A stretch of 64,000 nt of DNA from Dipteris shenzhenensis (Eukaryota > Polypodiophyta > Polypodiopsida > Gleicheniales): the NCBI GenBank assembly GCA_047967505.1, contig CM106538.1, one strand, 5' to 3'. A program made the translations under genes and the position numbers. Position 1 is the stretch's first letter. Each line of letters opens with the position of its first letter. Of this stretch, positions 60,332 through 64,000 are shown one piece after another. The notes beneath the pieces were generated by a model. It saw only the letters and a program-made list of their open reading frames with translations, was not told the origin of the DNA and ran no database searches.

Positions 60332-61255
60332 CGACATGGAGTTAATTAAGATGAAAGGGCAAGTAGCTAATCATGAGGTCATTGTGTTGTTTGACTCAGT
60401 GTCAACGCACAATGTAGCCTATAAATTAGAATTGCCACAGGGTTATAAGGTGCACCCAGTGTTTCATGAGGTGACTCACTAATTGAGGATGTTGTTTTGT
60501 TTCAGGAGATAGAGGATAATGCAAGACGCAAACCAACAAGAATCCTGGACCGAGGAACAATGCAAGTGCGCAATCGGAAGATACCCTGGACCGAGGAACA
60601 ATGCAAGTGCGCAATCGGAAGATACAATGATAGAAAAGATTCCTCTACAGGGTTCAGTCCGTTTGAGTTGAACTATGGTTATAGGCCAGCGAATCCAACT
60701 ATAGTTGGAATACCTTAGAAAGTGCCTAGTGCCGCGAACTTTGTGGTTCAGATGCGGGAGATGCTAGCACTTGCGAGAGCTAACATCCGCCAAGCTATGG
60801 ATAGAGCTAAGGCGTATGTGGATGAAAATCGATCCGCTAGCGAATTTAAGGAAGGAGAAAAAGTTTTTCTCAAAGTTCCTTCGCACTCTAAGTCTTTGAC
60901 TGCAGGAGAGTGTGCTAAGTTATCACCTCAATATTGTGGGCCATGGTTAATTCTAAAAAGAATAGGCAAGGTAGCCTATAAATTAGAATTGCCACAGGGT
61001 TATAAGGTGCACCCAGTGTTTCATGAGGTGACTCACTAATTGAGGATGTTGTTTTGTTTCAGGAGATAGAGGATAATGCAAGACGCAAACCAACAAGAAT
61101 CCTGGACCGAGGAACAATGCAAGTGCGCAATCGGAAGATACCCACGGTGTTGGTGGCATTGCATGGTCTATCTCTAGCAGAAGCTACCTGGGAATTCGTA
61201 TACCAGTTACGGAGAGTGTTCCCAGACTTTATCATGGAGGACGCTGATGTCTGAA
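60290..61255 (+). pseudogene. Gypsy protease stub joined to integrase C-terminus, with duplication
   Basis: VIVLFDSVSTHN (about 60379-60414) is the aspartic protease motif DSGSTHN with G to V. It joins without gap to VAYKLELPQGYKVHPVFHEV, the integrase tail. A 170 bp unit (60413-60582) is repeated at 60969-61139. Between them lies TGFSPFELNYGYRPANP and the integrase C-terminal GPWLILKRIGKVAYKLELPQ. A 41 bp subunit (CTGGACCGAGGAACAATGCA onward) is also repeated at 60546 and 60587. The pattern suggests template switching during reverse transcription. Confidence 0.82.
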
Positions 61256-61266
61256 GAGGGAAGGAA

Positions 61267-61737
61267 TGTTACGCTCAAGTCGAGGTAACATGACCTCGGA
61301 AAGGTCAGTCGGCATTTTCCTTTAAAGGATCAATGTTGGTATTATATTTGTTTGGGCTTCATGTAAATGATCAAAAAAGAAATAAAGGTCAAGGTCCTTG
61401 GTGCGGGTGACATGGCACTAGACTAGGTGGATCTAAGGCTAAGAATGCATGAAATGTGCCTAGGGGCAAATGTTTCAAAGTTATCCAAAGAGAGGGGTAA
61501 ATGATGCATTAAGGAGGGACCCTAAATTGAGGACATGTGGCATACTAGATCCATCTAGGGAGTTTTGGGGCTAGTTGGAATTAAGCAAGTAAAAAAAGCT
61601 TTCATGAAAAAAAAAATGTATTCTTTTGGATTCAACAGAGAAGCTTGCTACCACCGAGGTTGGCTGGGAGGATAAACTAAGTGCTTGTGCCCGTGATTCA
61701 ATGTAAAGCTAGAAAAAAATCAGTTCGGAATGTTTCA
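61267..61737 (+). repeat. Right LTR of the gypsy
   Basis: TGTTACGCTCAAGTCGAGG…AATGTTTCA, followed by CTTCT. Confidence 0.9.
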
Positions 61738-61742
61738 CTTCT

Positions 61743-62400
61743 GACGGCCCTAGAGGTGCTATATTGAGAGAGAAACCTAACAACCAACCTTGGGAAAACC
61801 AAGGTTATGATCTTCAACACCTCACGTGCAGTGCTTCACCGACATAGCTCCACTCACCGAGGTGAGCAAGTGGAGATAGTGCAGTCCTACACATAGCTGA
61901 GGACAGTCTTAACAGAGCCAGTTTTCATGATGACCCATGTAGCTATCTTTGGCCTAGCTAGAGAGACAGTGCTTCTAGGCATATTTTCAGGATCCACTGA
62001 TGTAGGGATGGCTTTTCGACACCCTAGTGAGGTGGACTGCCATGTATACAGCACCGTTTTGGTGATTGATCTTTCGGCGACAGAGTGGAGGCGATTTGAC
62101 GGGCTACAAGTGATCGTGGGGTCGAGGATGATTAGGAGTAAGCCCTCAGTCCCTCACCGTATAGTACAGTTGGACTTTGCTATGACACCTCCTAGGTTGA
62201 TGCCATTTTCCTGACGGTGACATTCTTCCATAATAGAGTTTGGGCCCTATCCCAGTGGACAATGGAGATTACCGAGGCTAGCAATAGAGTCATCGAGACG
62301 GCTAGCAGAGAGTGGGGTTGACATAGTATGGTATGCACGCATATCCACATGGTTTGCCCGTCATGGTATTCATATGGATTGGCTTTCCCCCTTTCATCTT
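61743..62400 (+). pseudogene. LINE (family A) RT thumb and C-terminal domain, part 3 of 3
   Basis: + strand: LGKTKVMIFNTSRAVLHRHS, GEQVEIVQSYT, LARLERQCF, LFDTLVRWTAMYTAPFW, then frames shift. Pieces of the C-terminal domain remain (VGSRMIRSKPSVPHRIVQLD, STWFARHGIHMDW) to about 62390. It continues the LINE interrupted at 52247 and 57530. Confidence 0.75.
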
Positions 62401-62529
62401 GGATGAAACCATTGCCTGTGCCTTGATCAAGATCGTATAGACCCGGTAGGGGAAGTTTCTTTTGCCAGGATCTGAAGCAAAGGTGTTGAGGAAGGATAGT
62501 TTGACGAAGATTTAGGTTCTATGGCTCCC
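62401..62529. other. Junction between LINE and copia remnant
   Basis: No recognised structure. TAGACCCGGTAGGGGAAGTT lies here; no LTR or primer site can be assigned. Confidence 0.3.
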
Positions 62530-64000
62530 CCATGCATGAATGATAAGGACAAGTTGAACGGAGCAAATTATGCTCGCTGGAAACTATAGCTCAAGATTTG
62601 GTTCATTCATAAGGGCTTTGGGAGCTTTTTTTAAGGGGTTTGAAAAGAAACGTGAGCATCCTTCCAATCCCAAGCAGTGGACCCAGGATCAGGAGGATGA
62701 GTTTCAGGAAGAGTTTGCTGAATGGGAAGACAAAGACTTGACAGCACACTCAGTCCTTGTGTGCACCATCATGGAGGAGGTTTCTCCCGCAGTGTAGACA
62801 TTGACGAGTGCTTTCGAGATATGGTCCAAACTAGTGGACCTTTATGCGAGGGACTCAGCGACGAGGGCTGATACTCTAATGGGGTAGCTTCACAGTCTTG
62901 AGTTCTCCAACGATAGTACTATGTAACCCTTGAGTACTCCAATGGTAGTACTATGTAGCTTCACAGTCTTGAGTTCTCCAACAGTAGTACTATGTAACCC
63001 TTCGTGATGTATGCTAAGGTCGTCCATGACCAGCTTTTGTTCATGGGAGCTGCACTGACCTCTCCTTAGTTTGCGGTACTTATTCTCATCAAGCTACCTC
63101 GGGCTTATGACATGGTCTCTTGGGCCTTGCGGTGTCAAGTCTCAGCTAGTCAGCTAGACTTTGATGATCTGCCCCTCTATTGCTCGAAGAGGAGTCAATA
63201 CAATTGTCCTAGGGCAGGCTGCAACTCATTCCAGGTGGAAGCACGGCCCTTTCATCTCAGGAGAAGACCAAGAAGAACTGGAGCAGGTGCTACAAGTGTG
63301 GGAAAGCGGCCATTTGGTGAGGAAGTGTAAGTTCAAGGATAAGTCTCAGGATCAGGACTCGTCCTCAGACTCTGACCACTCCGGAGGCTCCAAGGCAGCA
63401 GCAGGTACCCCGAGATAGTTCCAGCTTTTTGACATTGAGGTGTCTCCCCCTGTGGGTCACAGCTAGAGAGGGCATGTTGGTTGCTTTTGGACCTGTTGAA
63501 ATTCTGGCAGGCATAGGAGACAGTGTGGAGCTATGGACCAGATGTGTTCGGGGTTCATTGTTTCAGGTCACAGTGACTATGGACCAAGGAGCTTGAGTTC
63601 ATTGTACGTGGTTTCTGTATGTGATGAGCTCATTGACAGGTTACTGGACGTGGTGTGTCCCACATTTCATATTCCTCCATTGGGAACCCATAGCGACTAG
63701 CTTGGGATATTACAGAACACATGACTTCTTTGGAGCATCAGTTGACATTTCTTCGAGTTACCAGGCGCCTTGGAGCTATCTTCCAGGACATTTCCTGTTG
63801 GAGAGTCCATGATGGTTTCTTCATTGGCCGGCTCCCTCAGATCATTGTACACCATGAGCTGCAGAGAGGGTGTTATAGTTGAGGTCATCTCAGGTGTAGA
63901 TCTAGTGAGAGAGGGCTTCTATTATGGGTATGCCTGCCCCCTTTCAGGCTAGGATAGGGAGAGAGTAGAGGGCTGGCAGGCCCATTTCAGTGGGCTGCTA
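62521..64000 (+). pseudogene. Copia gag remnant running off the window
   Basis: Start MAPPCMNDKDKLNGANYARW (62521). Then, in changing frames, HPSNPKQWTQDQEDEFQEEF, WEDKDLTAHSVLVCTIMEEV and SAFEIWSKLVDLYARDSATR, a copia gag. A knuckle is split by a frameshift (CYKCGK, then GHLVRKCKFKDK, about 63290-63330). Two near-identical blocks with GAGTTCTCCAACGATAGTAC and GAGTTCTCCAACAGTAGTAC lie at about 62900-62995. Pol-like sequence after 63430 is too decayed to name with confidence. Confidence 0.68.

Larger units (their letters stand above)
57531..61737 (+). mobile_element. Ty3/gypsy element lacking RT, inserted in LINE
   Basis: LTRs 57531-58007 (477 bp) and 61267-61737 (471 bp), perfect target duplication CTTCT (57526-57530, 61738-61742), primer binding site TTTGGTATCAGAGCGC at 58008-58023, purine tract GAAGAGGGAAGGAA before 61267. 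Internally only gag, a protease stub and the integrase C-terminus are present; RT, RNase H and the integrase core are absent. It would need another element's enzymes. Confidence 0.93.

Overview
The window looks like nuclear DNA of a land plant with a large, repeat-rich genome. The evidence is spliceosomal GT-AG introns, a plant-type isochorismate synthase gene with a transit-peptide-like N-terminus, and dense Ty1/copia, Ty3/gypsy, LINE and Helitron-type elements. A fern or other long-intron plant would fit, but the species cannot be read from the sequence. I see no bacterial operons, rRNA, tRNA or CRISPR.

The one clear host gene lies on the + strand and is split into seven short exons at 11153-11350, 11648-11863, 16858-16966, 35312-35432, 45491-45608, 47140-47256 and 47367-47567. 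The exons keep a single frame through every splice phase (1080 nt, 360 codons). They match the N-terminal part of MenF-type isochorismate synthase (ICS, or the MenF module of PHYLLO). The introns run from 110 bp to 18.3 kb, and the large ones are packed with retrotransposons. The catalytic chorismate-binding exons are not seen in the remaining 16.4 kb.

Layout. 1-3876: two head-to-tail decayed copies, minus strand, of a Helitron/Helentron-like element coding a PIF1-type helicase and an apurinic-type (EEP) endonuclease. 4334-10816: a Ty3/gypsy element whose pol segment is inverted relative to gag, ending about 340 bp before the host start codon. 11153-16857: host exons 1-2 and a 5 kb intron with a gypsy RT scrap and two LINE fragments. 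16967-35311: an 18 kb intron with a chimeric LINE (17.1-22.3 kb), a very G-rich tract, and a LINE split by a nearly intact young copia element (24385-30280, LTRs differing at 1 of 257 positions). The same intron also holds a truncated copia 5' end and another LINE fragment. 35433-45490: a 10 kb intron with decayed copia gag pieces and a decayed gypsy pol. 47568-64000: a decayed copia on the minus strand and a LINE cut by two LTR elements (copia 52248-56994, gypsy 57531-61737). A decayed copia gag closes the window.

Most transposon genes are broken, so their roles are historical. The young copia element may still be recent enough to move or to serve as a template if its single in-frame stop is bypassed. 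The host gene's exons are free of stops and have coherent phases, which suggests it is or recently was under selection despite its enlarged introns.
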